In this document: piece by piece, positions 42,950 to 54,660 of the stretch | How positions within the stretch are numbered: position 1 is the stretch's first letter | How the letters are laid out: every line of letters starts with the position of its first letter | Source of the DNA: Mesodorylaimus sp. YZB2_4 | Taxonomy: Eukaryota > Nematoda > Enoplea > Dorylaimida > Dorylaimidae | DNA: 64,000 nt | Direction of reading: 5' to 3' | Assembly: GCA_030248295.1 (NCBI GenBank) | Contig: JASANH010000230.1 | Span: 62,001-126,000 of the forward strand | Translations under genes and position numbers: made by a program | Notes under the pieces: generated by a model | What the model was told of the DNA's origin: nothing | Seen by the model: only the letters and a program-made list of their open reading frames with translations | The model's database searches: none

Positions 42950-43128
42950 AGAATGTTCAAATACAGGGGTCATGTCATGTCATATTTTATCCATAGCCAA
43001 GCACTAGATAGCGCACTCGAGGGCTAAGGAACACATATCTGACAATCATTTTTAACGAGGCGAAGAGTCGAGCCCTCCCCTGTAAGTGTGCACCCAGCGT
43101 GAGAGGCAGACGCCGTAACCCGCTACGC
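42950..43128 (-). repeat. tRNA-derived SINE-B copy
   Basis: On the minus strand: CTAGCGTAGCGGGTTACGGC, TGCCTCTCACGCTGGGTGC and a B-box-like GGGCTCGACTC, then a body ending TGGATAAAATATGACATGAC. It is colinear with the SINE-B at 58.8-59.8 kb. Confidence 0.65.
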
Positions 43129-43639
43129 TAGGGGTCGTTCAGTCGTATTGGGGGTTTTAATATCCGATAAGGAATACTGGATTTAAAAAGTACTGGTAAG
43201 AAAGGTCATGGATGCTAATTGGGTACGATTTCCGTGCCAGTTCAGGATTACTCCTCTCCCCCTCACCCACTTGACCATATGAAAACAGGTCTCAAAATTC
43301 TGAAAGAGCAGTAAAAATAACCTCAAAAAACCATATCCAAATATTTAAAAGAATAAATTTCGTTTATCGAAAGAGCCCGCTACATGCATGTGTAGAAAAC
43401 GGACTAGAAACGAGAAGTAGTCCGGAAACTACATGTCATGTAGCTCGCAACTACAGGCTACATGAGAGCAAAAACGGGTCTTTATACTTGTCATGTAGCA
43501 TTGAGCGGTAGCATGTACCTGGGGTACGCAGCTACAGTATGAGAAAATGGCCAATGTGCGCGGTGCTCGCGACTGGAGTCGCTACAGCTACAGGCTACAC
43601 GAGAAGTATGTTCCACGCCTTACACTGTACATCGAACGT

Positions 43640-44190
43640 ACATACAGAGGCAACAGGAGAAAAGCATGAAATGTGTGAAGCAATCAAAAAGGCTTGCTTT
43701 AAATTTTTTAAAGGGACCGAGAGCAATATCTTCGTTTACTCGGTTCCACTGGGTTATTGTGGAGTATAAAACGCTTTGCTTGGAAGTTTCTGCCCGAGGC
43801 AGTGGCAAAATAAGATTGGTGACTTTGGACATGGCGGCTGCTTGCCCGCTGGTGATCTTGAATATGAATGAACTTTCGATATCGGTAAAATGCCAGTCCA
43901 TGATAATATTTGTAAAAGTGAACTACGTAGCCTCAACTTGTCTCGGCGTTGCTGCAATGGAATCAGATTATGGCCTTCAACGCGTCCTTGCAATCGACAA
44001 TCCAGCTGTTCATTATTGAACGAACAGCCAGTTTCTGGGATTTTTCCAAGTCTTAAATCAGGTCGCTCTGAGTCGGGGCCCAGGCACAGCATCCATAATC
44101 GAGAACTGGTAAAATACATTGAGTTAGATCGTTCGTAAGGTCCGGCGTGTCTTCCAAACCGACGTCTAAAAGCATCAATCATTTTCCTGG
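43640..44190 (-). pseudogene. Decayed non-LTR (LINE) reverse transcriptase C-terminal fragment
   Basis: Two minus-strand frames together show the end of a LINE reverse transcriptase. One has L-P-V-L-D-Y-G-C-x-A-W-A-P followed, after a stop, by an L-E-K-x-Q-K-L-A-V-R-like helix. Another has W-N-R-V-N-E-D-I and F-K-K-F-K-A-S-L, the typical closing motif of such proteins. Stops and frame changes separate the blocks, and no endonuclease or catalytic F-A-D-D region is present. Confidence 0.6.
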
Positions 44191-44199
44191 CTTTAGTCG

Positions 44200-45820
44200 A
44201 TACAGTGTGACAATTTTTTTAAGTAGCCCCTAGTTGACCTGAAAATGGCCACTTGTTCAAGAACTTTAGGAGGAGAAAAAGCTTAAATCATAAGGCTCTG
44301 AGTGAGATTTGAACTGCCAGTCTTGCGATTTGTACAGGCGCGCATTTGAGTCTGTAGGAGGGGGCAAACGAAAAGTTTTAGCTTATTTTATCCACCAGGG
44401 GAAAGGTACGTGGAGAAGAAATTTTGAAAAAAGCGCTTGCAAAACCACAATTTCGAGCCTGATTAATGTATTTTGACGCCCCTTAACAAGAACTACAGTA
44501 CATTGGACTAAAAAGATACAAGTGCCGCTTCACGCACGATTATCGTATGACACATTCAGTCATAACCAACGTTAGTGGCTTGAAGATCATCATCGAACTC
44601 CTGTGCACTGGCGAAAATGCTGAAACTCATTCCACCTGGATGCGTTTCTACTTGTTCCATTTTCTTAGGATTTGTCTCCAAGTTTGTGTTGTTGTAAATA
44701 AAAGTGGCGGGGGTCATAAAAAATTGATCACGATCTCTTCAGGGTTTACTGTGATCTTTAATGATTATGGATTAAAGCTAGAGAACTCAGCCTTCTTCCC
44801 GTCATTGTTCTCAAATATGTTTTTAATCGTCTCATGTTTTCATGAAAGCTATCGAAAAGCGTTTGAATTATTGTGCGACGGATGGGAAAGAGTAACCAGT
44901 ATGTCGAAACCATGGATGTGTCATAAGGTCTTAAAGCATTTTTTTTCAGCGACCGGTTTCGAAACGCAGTGCTTAAATCGTGTATCCGACTCTTTGGGTT
45001 TCAAACCATTTGCTAGCGATTTGCTCAACGCAATGGCTCGATTTCCTCCGCGAAACTTAACTACCCTAAAAAACCAGCTTCAGTAGCGGGCTCTTCGAAA
45101 ATAGCCTCTTCGGCGGAAAGTGTGCTAAAATAGTTCCTTGCCGTTTCGCAATGATCGAAAAAGAATACACAAATTGCAGCAAGAAAACTGCGGCAGTGAG
45201 ACGTGGGCTTTCCACTGTATACGCTGGCAGAAAATGCTTGTTAGTAGCAGATACATGGAGATAATGTCTACTACAGGATGCATTTTTCGGCAGAGTGAAA
45301 AGGATATCAGCTTGCTAGGCTGATAACACAGCGATCGCGTTCGAAAGCCACTAGCGCCTACTCGTTCGGCTTCCTCCTCTCCGCTTGGAGCACCTCGACG
45401 GTGTCAGGTGAGTCTCATACGGAGTGGCGAGCAAAGTCAGCGAGAGGACCTCTGCGTTGAAGAGGGATTTAACCTTGGACCGCGTGTTTTCCTTCTATTT
45501 ATCCGATCCCATATTTTTGGATGGGATATTCGATCCGTACGGATAGGATCCGATCTGCTTTTCCCTTGAGTACTCGCTCTCCCAAAAGTGCCCCCCGTGA
45601 TACAGTACATTTCATCAAACTTGCGGAAGTTGGTCTTGCACAGCAGCGGACAACCCATCAACTACTGAGCCAATTAATTGGTGGGTGGGCTTGATCATGA
45701 AACAAAATCATGCCGTATTGCTCGGTACAGTTAGACAACATACTGATTGCAAGTCCATAGTCTCACTTGGAACCTTCTTTCAGAAGGCAACTCAAAAGAA
45801 ACTTGCGCAAATATGCGCAA
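44200..45820. other. Intergenic, no gene recognised
   Basis: A 179-codon ORF (44547-45086) has no recognisable domain. GATCCGATC-type sequence near 45500-45560 recalls the ends of the 25-kb hAT-like element. Confidence 0.4.
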
Positions 45821-45833
45821 AAAACCGCCTACA

Positions 45834-45925
45834 GGCAGTCAGACTGTAAAGTGCAGCTTTGCATGGGAGAAGTCGGCTAGTCAGTCAGTCACTGTGTGCT
45901 CGAAGCTCTGCTGGGTGGCTGTGCC
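45834..45925 (+). promoter_or_regulatory. Conserved upstream block of four-pass copy C
   Basis: It carries the same ordered motifs as copy A (AGACTGTAAAGTGCAGC, CTTTGCATGG, CAGTCAGTCA), ending about 70 bases before the ATG. Confidence 0.55.
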
Positions 45926-45961
45926 AATTTCTCTCCTTCAACTATCGAATATTCGCTGACA

Positions 45962-46760
45962 ATGCAAGTCGTCAAAGTTGACAGCGGGGACGACTGCTCC
46001 GTTGCGTCCACTATTGTTCGCCGCAAGAACGCCATTCTTGGTTTAGCCATCACGGAAGCGATTCTGTTGCTCATTGTTATCATCACTGCCGCCGTAGACG
46101 CTGAAAAGTACGGCATTTCTGATTTTGACATCTGCTTCTTGGCAGTGGGTGGTTTTGGTCTGATTAGCAGCGCTCTGGGTATCGCTGGTTCAATCACTGC
46201 AAACAAGGCGATGGGCATCGTGCATTTGGTCATGTGCATCCTCCAGTCCATCGCTTTCCTCGTCTTATTTTGCATCGCTGCAGCCGGACTGGCTTGGATT
46301 CGGGGCAGCATGTGCTACACCTTTGATATTCCGCGAGGTCAGGTAGTGCCGCTCTATTGCCACTTCAGTACTCCCTACGCGGTGTATAAGAAAAATGCAG
46401 AGAGGGAGCCAGCGCTGTGGTCGTTCATGCTGATCTCGCTCGGGCTTGGTGAGGTCAACTTATTTTTCGATCTGATCTGTGCTGAACAAACTTTCTTCTT
46501 CAGCCATTCTGCTCATCGTCTCCTCGTCCTTCCTTTGCTCCAGGTGCAATGGGCAGCGGGCCGAAATAGTCGCAGTCGCCCCAGCTCCTCAGGTCTACGT
46601 AGCTCAGCCAGCTATGTACGTGGCCCAACCGCAGCCGCAGATCTACGTCCAGCCAGGACAGCCGCATTACTATGTCCCTCAGCCTCAGCCGCAGGTCTAC
46701 ATGCATCCCGGTCAGCCGCAGAGCAATGCCCAGCAACCACACCCAATAGAAATGGTGTGA
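45962..46760 (+). CDS. Four-pass membrane protein with P/Q/Y-rich tail, copy C (intact)
   Basis: Exons 45962-46448 and 46504-46760 are joined by a 55-base intron and encode 247 residues. The four membrane segments match copy A closely (M-Q-V-V-K-V-D-S-G-D-D-C start, a hydrophobic first helix, G-G-F-G-L-I-S-S-A-L-G in the second). The cytoplasmic tail has A-P-Q-V-Y-V-A-Q-P and P-Q-P-Q-V-Y-M repeats and ends P-H-P-I-E-M-V. This is the only copy of the three with a complete tail, so it is probably the reference form. The family is unrecognised; MARVEL-like topology is inferred from hydrophobicity. Reading straight through the intron gives a longer 422-codon ORF, but its tail loses the repeat pattern. 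Confidence 0.85.
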
Positions 46761-47109
46761 AACGATCGGTGTGCCAGCGGGAATGCGAACCAGCAGAAAA
46801 TGATGTTTGTGGTGATGAACAGAAGGTGGTGATACTGCTGTCGAATTTGTGTTCGCTACATGATCTGCTGTTATCTTTGATCGGTGATGCATGCAACGGA
46901 TGTAGACTATATGCGCCGAGTCAAGATTGCGCCGCTTGTCCTAATTTCACCGGTTTTTTTCGCCCAGTGGTAGTTGCGCCTACGTGCGTTTGCGCTAAGG
47001 GAGTGTGCGCCGTAATCGCCGCGTTTCAATTGCTGTCTCAGGGTGTTCTACGCTACATCCACAGCTCCCAATCGCCAGGCACTGCAAGCATTCGAGCCTG
47101 TTTCTTCGT

Positions 47110-47370
47110 CTCTTTGGTGGAAGGAGCAGAAGACCATGCAGTCCTGTGTTCGTGGTCCCCATAGTGGGCTAGGACTGTCTAACTCACGGGCTATGCGAGT
47201 AGCGCTTGCTCTTGTTGTTAGTAGCGAGTGTGACTCGCGCCAAACTTAAATCATTTTGTTATCAGTCTCTTCATCCTCAAGCGGTTTATTACTGATACGA
47301 TAAACCATGAGCAGGAACACGATCATGAAGCTGAAAGAAGGGGGAACGATTTTTCAGTGTCCCTCGAGGC
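47110..47370 (+). repeat. tRNA-derived SINE-C copy
   Basis: It is colinear with 26925-27180 (minus): CGGGCTATGCGAGTAGCGCTT, then AAATCATTTTGTTATCAGTC and ATTACTGATACGATAAACCATGAGCA. The B box is degenerate (GTGTGACTCG). Confidence 0.55.
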
Positions 47371-47379
47371 TTCGGCATC

Positions 47380-48440
47380 TAACGATAAGCGGTATCCCTT
47401 ATCGTTAGATCGTTAGATGAATATTGAGCAACTTTGAGCGTGCTAATAAGTTCACACTTCGGCTATCGTTGCACGATTTTACTCCTTCTTATGAACATGC
47501 ACTGAGCGTGGCTGATTGGAGTACTCTTCTTGAGCGTAAGCGTTAAAAAGTGACCGATTTCCTCTCCAGCAGTCGCACACTTTAAGTGCATCACTTAAAA
47601 TTAGTTTTTCCCAGACCTTTTTCAGAGTCTTACAAGCAGTGTTTTTTTTCAAGAAACTGCTGGATTTTATGGAACGTGTTGTCGTCTGAAACAGTTGCAG
47701 TACGCAGGGCATTCGCGCTTTCGATCTGACGTTTTGGGGATAAGCTCTAGATTCACGTATTCTTTCTTTTGTTGGTGTACCTCTTGGTGTTCCTGTGTCT
47801 CTCACCTGTGAGTGAATGCACAGTGTTTGCTTAGGTGAAGAATAACCATGACCATGACCAGTGATCTTGGCAAGAGGAACACAAGTTCATGTTATTCAGA
47901 GAAAAATCAAAAAGCGCAATGCAAAACGTGCCTAAAGATCAAATTCGGTGTCCTTCGATAGGGATTCTCGTTAGTTTTCATCTCGTGAGTGATGGGTGGC
48001 AGGTAAAGATGAAAAGGCGATTAGACGCCGCCCAACATCGGGAAAGGGTCAGTAACCAAGGTTCACTGGGTTGGGACCACTGGATGGATATCGTTGAAGG
48101 GTCATCGCACAAACTAGCATCCCTCAAATAAGCCGCCTCCTAGACAGGGTGGCAAAATACCATGGCCTTTCAGGAAATGCAATAGAAAAATGTGTGTATG
48201 GATGTAGTAAATGTGAGTTTCAGCGGGACATATCAAAAGTAGTTGCAAGCATTGGATAAAAGTAGTTGCGTCACTTTGGTTGTATGACCCGGCTATTACT
48301 TATTCCTAGCATTATTATTAGCATTATTATTATTCCTTTCCTGCAATCTGCCTGTCGTAAATATCAACCCCCTTTGGCACTCGGTATCGACCTCTTATCA
48401 CCAACTTATCGCCAGTTATTGCACCGACGTGCCTTCTCGA
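47380..48440. other. Intergenic, no gene recognised
   Basis: Short ORFs without domains. A small palindrome (ATAAGCGGTATCCCTTAT) occurs near 47385. Confidence 0.4.
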
Positions 48441-48454
48441 CAAGCAGACGAAGG

Positions 48455-49146
48455 ATGAAACAGCTCATACGGTGCTTATTTCTGATTGGATTTTATTGCT
48501 ATTTTCGAAGTATAAAAGTCATAGAAGTTTTCAACAACTATAAAAAATTTTTAGGTTTATTACAGGTGTCAGCTTCACTACTGCCGACGTTACGTGCTAT
48601 TTTTGCGAAACTAATTCGACAACAGGAGATTATTGCAACTCTGGTAACTGTACTGGAGAAGCATGCGTAACTTTTGCCAGTGATGATTTTAAAGGTACAA
48701 GTAACCAAGATATATGTACATCTTATTTACACTTATGTACATGGTCCAAAAATCTGTACTTTGCATCTCCAAATCTCAGAGGAGAGCTGGGATGCAAAAC
48801 ACAGATTTTTGGAGACATATTTTTCATATTATCGATCGATACTTATCCCACAAAGTCACCTTAATTTTTTCAAGGAAACAAGCACACCTGGCGACAGTGC
48901 GTATCGCTCAATGGCTCGAAGCCAGACTGCAACGACACAGCAGTCACTGACGGTGTGTCTTGGTTGGCTACCTGCGAGTGCCTGACAGACTGGTGCAATG
49001 AGTACGTCCCTCCAATCATCCTTCCAACTGGTGCTCCTCATGTGTCGACAGCGAGCAGCGCTTCGATGACAGGAATTAAAATCACAGATGCCATGATACT
49101 TCTTGTTCTAGTGCTTTTATTGGGTTCTGCTGCATTGTATACTTGA
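48455..49146 (+). CDS. Ly6/uPAR-type GPI-anchored protein (3 exons)
   Basis: Exons 48455-48509, 48566-48694 and 48875-49146, with introns of 56 and 180 bases, keep phase throughout and give 151 residues. Exon 1 encodes a signal peptide (M-K-Q-L-I-R-C-L-F-L-I-G-F). Exon 2 opens the domain with V-T-C-Y-F-C-E-T-N and C-N-S-G-N-C. Exon 3 closes it with C-E-C-L-T-D-W-C-N, followed by a Pro/Ser/Thr stalk and a strongly hydrophobic end (M-I-L-L-V-L-V-L-L-L) suited to GPI anchoring. The exon phases equal those of the Ly6 gene at 9.2-9.8 kb. The 180-base second intron contains a hairpin repeat. AATAAA lies about 70 bases after the stop. The ligand or receptor is unknown. Confidence 0.85.
48746..48812. 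repeat. Intronic hairpin, 22-bp arms
   Basis: Arms 48746-48767 and 48791-48812 (CCAAAAATCTGT...TTTGCATC and its complement) pair with two mismatches around a 23-base loop. It fills most of the extra length of Ly6 intron 2 and looks like a tiny MITE or a miRNA-like precursor. Confidence 0.65.
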
Positions 49147-49214
49147 TTAAGACATCCAAGAGTCTTCGCCACTTTTGCTTACATTTTCGTTCCCCGCAGC
49201 CGCTTTCGCTGCCA

Positions 49215-49220
49215 AATAAA
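49215..49220 (+). other. Polyadenylation signal AATAAA of the Ly6 gene
   Basis: A canonical AATAAA lies 69 bases after the stop codon at 49146. Confidence 0.5.
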
Positions 49221-49229
49221 AGATAGCAT

Positions 49230-51480
49230 TCTTTGTTTGCGCTGAACATTTTATGCGTTATAATCTCTCAGCAAACACTGCCCGTAGAGTCTTACCACTC
49301 GCATGACTGGCAGAGTGCCCCGTAGAGCACAAAATTTGAATTTACCGCGGCAACCCACTGATGACAGCTGTCCCTCACCTAAAAAGCTTTGTATGAGGTG
49401 AAGCGAAATCTCGGTTTCCTTTCTGAAAAGCTACGAATCGATCAAAAAAATATCAAAAATATCTCGGAACTTGCGGGGAAGTGGGAGTTTTTAGCTGTGT
49501 AAAACTGTCATTGGCAGCTTATAGCGGGAAATTCAAATTTTGCAATGTAAGAGTTTTCCATCCGCAAGACCAGTATAGACCACATGCACGATTTTACTCC
49601 CATAAACTGCATGTCTATAGGATTAGATACAAAGTTTAGAAAAAAATATTAGTTCAAATAGTTAGTGGTACGCAAAAACACACAGATCGCCAGTATTTCA
49701 CAGCAATATGGAGTGGTAAAGTACGTTTCTGGGTATTTATCACGTGTGATGAAGTTCGCTGGGTTGTTACCTACAGACCTAACCACACCACACTCAATGA
49801 TGCTTACCCAAAGTACGTTGGTACGGTGTGAAGCGATTGTTGCGCCGAGCGCCAGGGAGACGGGCCATGGAATTTCTTGAACGAGAATAAGAGTGATGAG
49901 ACTTCTTTACTCGATGCCGAGACGTGGAATGAGCACAGTTTCACACACTGACTAATACATGAACAGGCGCCCCTATTTATACCTTTCCTAATACACGTGC
50001 CTGGTAAGGACTGGTCTATCAGGACAAATATGCACACCAGGAACAGGTCTGGCTCAATGATATGAGATAAAATGACACAATGCAAAACAGGCTACAGCAC
50101 GGGACCTGGCCCTCGATCCAGAACATATTACCTGTGCACGCCTAATCAAACATGACAAACTGGGTCCATTCTAATGCGCGAGTATCCATTCGTGATTATT
50201 GCCTGGTACCGTGCTTGTCATAGGAAGTGATTGTCAATGGAAAATTGCGCGGCAAAGTTTGAGTCCACATACCCTTATCACACACGTGCCACACTAGCCG
50301 ATGAAAAAACCATTATGTCGTCAGGACAAATAATGAGCTACAAAAAATGCTTGCTTTTAAAACGCCGTAACATTGAAAATATTACACCCTTGTGACCAAA
50401 TTTACATATTTTGGCTTATCATGAATGTCATGGCTTGACGCTTGGGCTGAAAGCTTAATGATAAGGGAAGGCCTCAGAGAGTGGATATCTAAACAATACC
50501 CGCGAGAAAAGCTTCCTATGGAGATCCCAGCAGACTGCACTCATGCTGTGTGAAGCAATTATGTATGTTTCCGCTCATTCTTTAAGTCGTAAAGCACGGA
50601 TAGAAAATCTCAGGGGAGGTGCCTCTGACGCGTTCCAGTGAGGTCACAACCCAAGTGAGGCGACCTGACTCTTCTCGTAATTCGAAAGGAAAAGGGCTTG
50701 CTTTGATCATAGGCAGCCTAGCCGGAGATCCAAGTGCCATCAAGGTCGCTATCACGCCTGATGACTGGTAAGAAATCGAGCTCAATTCTGTAGGTAGGTG
50801 GGGATGGTTATGTGGCCTGCAAGTTCACATTGTTCGAGATTACAGCTGCTGACCATGTCATTCCCTCAGTTGATACCGCAATACACTGTGACTACATTTT
50901 CTCATGATGTGCATGTAGGCTTGGGTACATAAGAGAAAATTATTGATGAGCCCCTAGAAAAAATGAACCCAGCATTGCTTAAATTCATATTATCTGACTC
51001 ATCGACCCCCATCTTGCTGATCTTTTATTACTACTTTGCAGTCCAGGTTTTACAGTGGTACTTACAGTATCCGCCATTAATTTATCGATAGTAGCCCGCC
51101 ATTAATTTATTTTCAACGTGCGTATGAAGGCCGTAAGTGGGCAGCCAAATCCGCTGATGCTGCCTTTATTCGCCCGGTACGACATGGATATGTGCATGGT
51201 GCTCGATCCTGCTCATCGTCAGCGGCCTGATGGTGTGCCTCTAATTGACAACGTACGACAGCCGCATGCCTGCTTGGCGGTCGATGGACGAAATACCAAA
51301 TTTGATTCCTATGAAACTCAGCCAGAGTCCGGCATCGGCCGGATGATTTGTCGATGCCCAAAGACTGCGGTGAAGTCGTATTAGAAGTGTGATAACGCGC
51401 TGTTTTTATGTTTGTTCAGACCGATTGGATGGAGTCATGATTCAAGCTTACCTTATTTTGATGTAGCTCTAATAGTACTA
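49230..51480. other. Intergenic, no gene recognised
   Basis: Only short ORFs, including an 88-codon one at 51118-51384 that has no recognisable domain and opens on GTG. Confidence 0.4.
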
Positions 51481-51489
51481 TGTCCCCCT

Positions 51490-51880
51490 GCTGAGGAGCC
51501 ACGTTGGCTCAGTTGGTCAAGGCATTGCTTGGGCCAGCAATCCTGACTGGGAGGCCGCAGTTCTGTTCTTGCTGAGGACGGCAGTTTAGTAGCCCGTCGC
51601 TGACCTTGCCCACCTGGCTCTGCGCGATTTACCTCGTACTGTCGAGTGGCGGACGCCGAAAGAATAGATCATCAGGAAAATGGATCTAAAACAGCAGCCA
51701 AGAAGGATTCTCCCTTCTCGCCCAGTATCATCCTGGGACGCTGGTGCTGGCACAGGATGCCCTCGTCGGGAGGTGCTCCTAGTCGAGACACACAGAAGGA
51801 CGCTGCCGTGAAAGCTGGTCGCCTCATGGCCGCATATCATATCATGTGCCCAGAGCTTTCGTTTTTTTGCCCGATAAGTT
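51490..51880 (+). repeat. SINE-A copy
   Basis: The A-box-like TTGGCTCAGTTGGTCAAGGC head is followed by the complete SINE-A body (GAGGCCGCAGTTCTGTTC, GTCGCTGACCTTGC, CCAGTATCATCCTGGGA). It lies about 200 bases before the DDHD gene. Confidence 0.7.
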
Positions 51881-52079
51881 GCAGTTAGTCGGACTCGGAC
51901 ACCATAAAAATGGGAGCGATTAAAGAGGCTCTGGCCCAGGAAGTTGATCCCTGCCAGCCTGCTGCCATGTTTGCACTTCTCACTTTCCATGCTTTACACT
52001 ATTGCGGCCAGCTGCGCTCTGACTCCTCCCACTCGCATTATTTCGCGAGGGCTCGAGTCGGGTGCTCGCTCTTTCCGTC

Positions 52080-54660
52080 ATGGCTGCTCAGAAGTCCGCT
52101 GCCGACCCAAAAGGCACGCCACCGTCACAAGAAGCTGGACCGCCGCACGATGACGATGAAGTAAGTTTCGCTTCATTCCTATCGAACTTTTGCGAACTGT
52201 TGCCTTCTTATTTGTTCCAGGAGGATGATCACAAGTCCCGCATCGTAGCCGAACTGGAGCCAGAGCAAGTGCGATGGTTCTACAAGAAAACCGACTCGGA
52301 CAAGGACAAAGCGTGGTATCCACTAAACGGTCAGATAAGCTCGCTTCTCCGTCGAGCGCACACACGCTCTTTTCACTTCAGGCAGGGACTCGCTAGCTCT
52401 CGAAATGGGCTACCGCCGACATCAAGCCATCCTGCGCACGCAGGAGCAGCCGGGTGAGAAACAGGCGACAGATGAAGACTGGGCCAACACTGCAGTGGCA
52501 CTCGGAGGGCTGTACGGCTTGGTGTACGAACCAGGCGAAAAGGGTGCAGCGAAGACCAGTCAATCGAAGGATCCATCGAAATCCGAGAAGGCCAAAGCGA
52601 TGGTGGTCAAAGCGCAGCGCTTCCCTTATCGGCTGAAACCTCTCTACTGGAACGGTAAGAAGGTTTGGTTCGAGGGGTTAGCACATTTCTCAGAGGCTCT
52701 GGTTCAGGTGGACGGGTTCAACTGGTCCGTGGAACTTGGTTCTTCCTTGGTAGCAGTGGGCATTGGCAGCCTCTGGACGGCAGCAGCCCTCATCTCGCTC
52801 ACAAAGTCGAGCAGCAGCACATGAGGATGTTTGCGGGTAGACCAATCCCTGAACGTACCAGTCAGAACATCGCGCTGATCAAGCCTATGGGCCAAGTGAA
52901 AGATGCGGATGAAGAACGCAAGAAAGGGCAAGGCGCCGAAGTCCGATGGTTCAGCGTGGTCGATGTCCTTCTGTACAATCACGGCCACAGGTCGCGATGG
53001 TGGCGGTACCTGAAGAGTACGAGCGGCACGCGGTTGATGCGCGGCTATCGAACTCATGCTCGGCTTGACGATGGACCGCCTCAATTCACTGATCTCGTCT
53101 TCGTCATTCACGGAATCGGCCAGAAGCGTGCTAGGAACAAGATCGCCAAACTGGTCGCTGGGTAAGTTTCCGTGCGAACAAATTGTTTACTGCCGACTGG
53201 TACAAAACCTTTCCTGATATCCTTTCCGACTGATACAAAGATACAAAGCAGAATACTATGCCTTTCAGACTTCGAGACTCGAGCGAGCTCTTGCTCCGAA
53301 CCCATTTCCGAGATGCGATTAATCGGCCCGTTTTCCTGCCCGTTGACTGGCGTACGGAACTGGACTTGGACGAGCGTAGGCGATTCGATTTGTTGCTCCT
53401 TTGTATCCCTAGACTTGATTGTATCGTTCCATTTAAGATGTGATGGCGAACCTCACACCTGACTTCCTGCAGCACATTCGAGGTGTCCTGAACGAGACGA
53501 TGATGGACTTGATGTACTACGCCAGCCCCGTGCACGGCCTGAAGGCAAGCTAGCCTACAATGGTTAGGACCGCATTCACTAGTTCTAGCCGTATGTCTTT
53601 TCAGATCACGCACGCCGTCAGCACCATCATGAATCGGATGTATCGCACATTCAACACGCACGATCCAACCTTCATAAGTCGTGGTGGTCGCGTCTCGCTG
53701 GTGGCACACAGCTTGGGATCTGTCATCGCCTACGACATCTTGACCATCAGTGACAGTGCAGCCCCGGTAGGAACACGATTCGCATAACATGACACCTTCT
53801 AAAGTCTACATTTAGGACCCTGGAGATGATCGACTGTCCATAGTTCCACGCTCGAGTCCTGACACACCTCGGTTGATGTTTCAAGTAAATCTCATCTGCC
53901 TCGTTTAAACTTGTCCTTATCATGATTTCGCGTTCAGACGCACCATCTGTTCTGCATCGGATCGCCTCTGGGCATCTTTCTGGCTGCCCGGCATGTGCAC
54001 GGACCACGGATTCTGAACCCGCCAGGTGTCGCTCCAGGCTACCGAATCCACAACATTTACCACCCAGCCGATGTCGTGGTGAGCATATGTTTTTCTCTTC
54101 CGTTTTTGTCTTCTCGATTCTCAGTGTTCCTAGGCCTATCGGATCGAGCCCCTCGTGTCTGAAATCTACGCCACCATCGAACCACTGAAGATCCATAAGG
54201 CCAACGCGCCGAATCCAATGCCGTACGAGAAAATGCCCAACAAACTGCTGGTCCGTCAACAGCACACGACTCCCCCGAAGAAGCCGCCGAAAGAAAAGAA
54301 ATCGAAAGACACATCGGACAAAACCAGCGAAGTGTCGAGCAGCATGTCCGACACGCAAGAAAAGAATCCGCCGCAAAAGAAATCCAGCTCCAAAGGCAAA
54401 GTCGAGATCGTGCAGGTCGCTTCCGCCGACGGTAAACATTGGAACAGACTTTTCAGCCGCTCGATCTTACAAATTTGATTTCAGCGCTGCCATACAGGAT
54501 CGACTATGCCGTGCAGCCCGGTCCAACGCTGAGCGCATACTGGACAGCGATCAGTGCGCACGTGAGCTACTGGACGAATCGAGACGTCTTGCTGTACATG
54601 CTGTGTGCTCTCTACGGCCTCCCCGAGTCGCCCAGTGGAGGAACGAAGGACAAGAAGTGA
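52080..54660 (+). CDS. DDHD-domain intracellular phospholipase A1 (PA-PLA1 family), 11 exons
   Basis: Exons: 52080-52160, 52221-52329, 52382-52654, 52696-53161, 53269-53375, 53438-53544, 53605-53766, 53816-53884, 53938-54078, 54134-54431, 54485-54660; phases agree and give 662 residues. An N-terminal WWE-like region (V-R-W-F-Y-K-K, P-L-N-G) is followed by V-R-G-T-W-F-F and F-V-I-H-G-I-G. The nucleophile elbow is A-H-S-L-G-S, with Ala where many relatives have Gly. The DDHD domain has G-S-P-L-G-I-F, Y-H-P-A-D, A-Y-R-I-E-P, then after a long Lys/Pro/Ser insert L-P-Y-R-I-D-Y, A-H-V-S-Y-W and N-R-D-V. Relatives (DDHD1, DDHD2, SEC23IP) act on phosphatidic acid or other glycerolipids at ER/Golgi membranes. 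Exon 6 ends in a GC donor (AAG|GCAAGC). The weak GTCAGA donor of exon 2 and the CAGAG acceptor of exon 4 are less certain than the rest. Confidence 0.92.

Noticed and set aside
44547..45086. 179-codon ORF
   Set aside because: No recognisable domain, composition close to surrounding non-coding DNA, and no exon-like neighbours. Kept only as part of the intergenic entry.
45896..47164. 422-codon ORF covering four-pass copy C
   Set aside because: It runs through a clear 55-base intron; after the intron the frame loses the repeat tail that is conserved in the spliced frame.
51118..51384. 88-codon ORF on the plus strand
   Set aside because: Opens on GTG (first ATG at 51124), no domain, no splice partners or promoter; probably chance.
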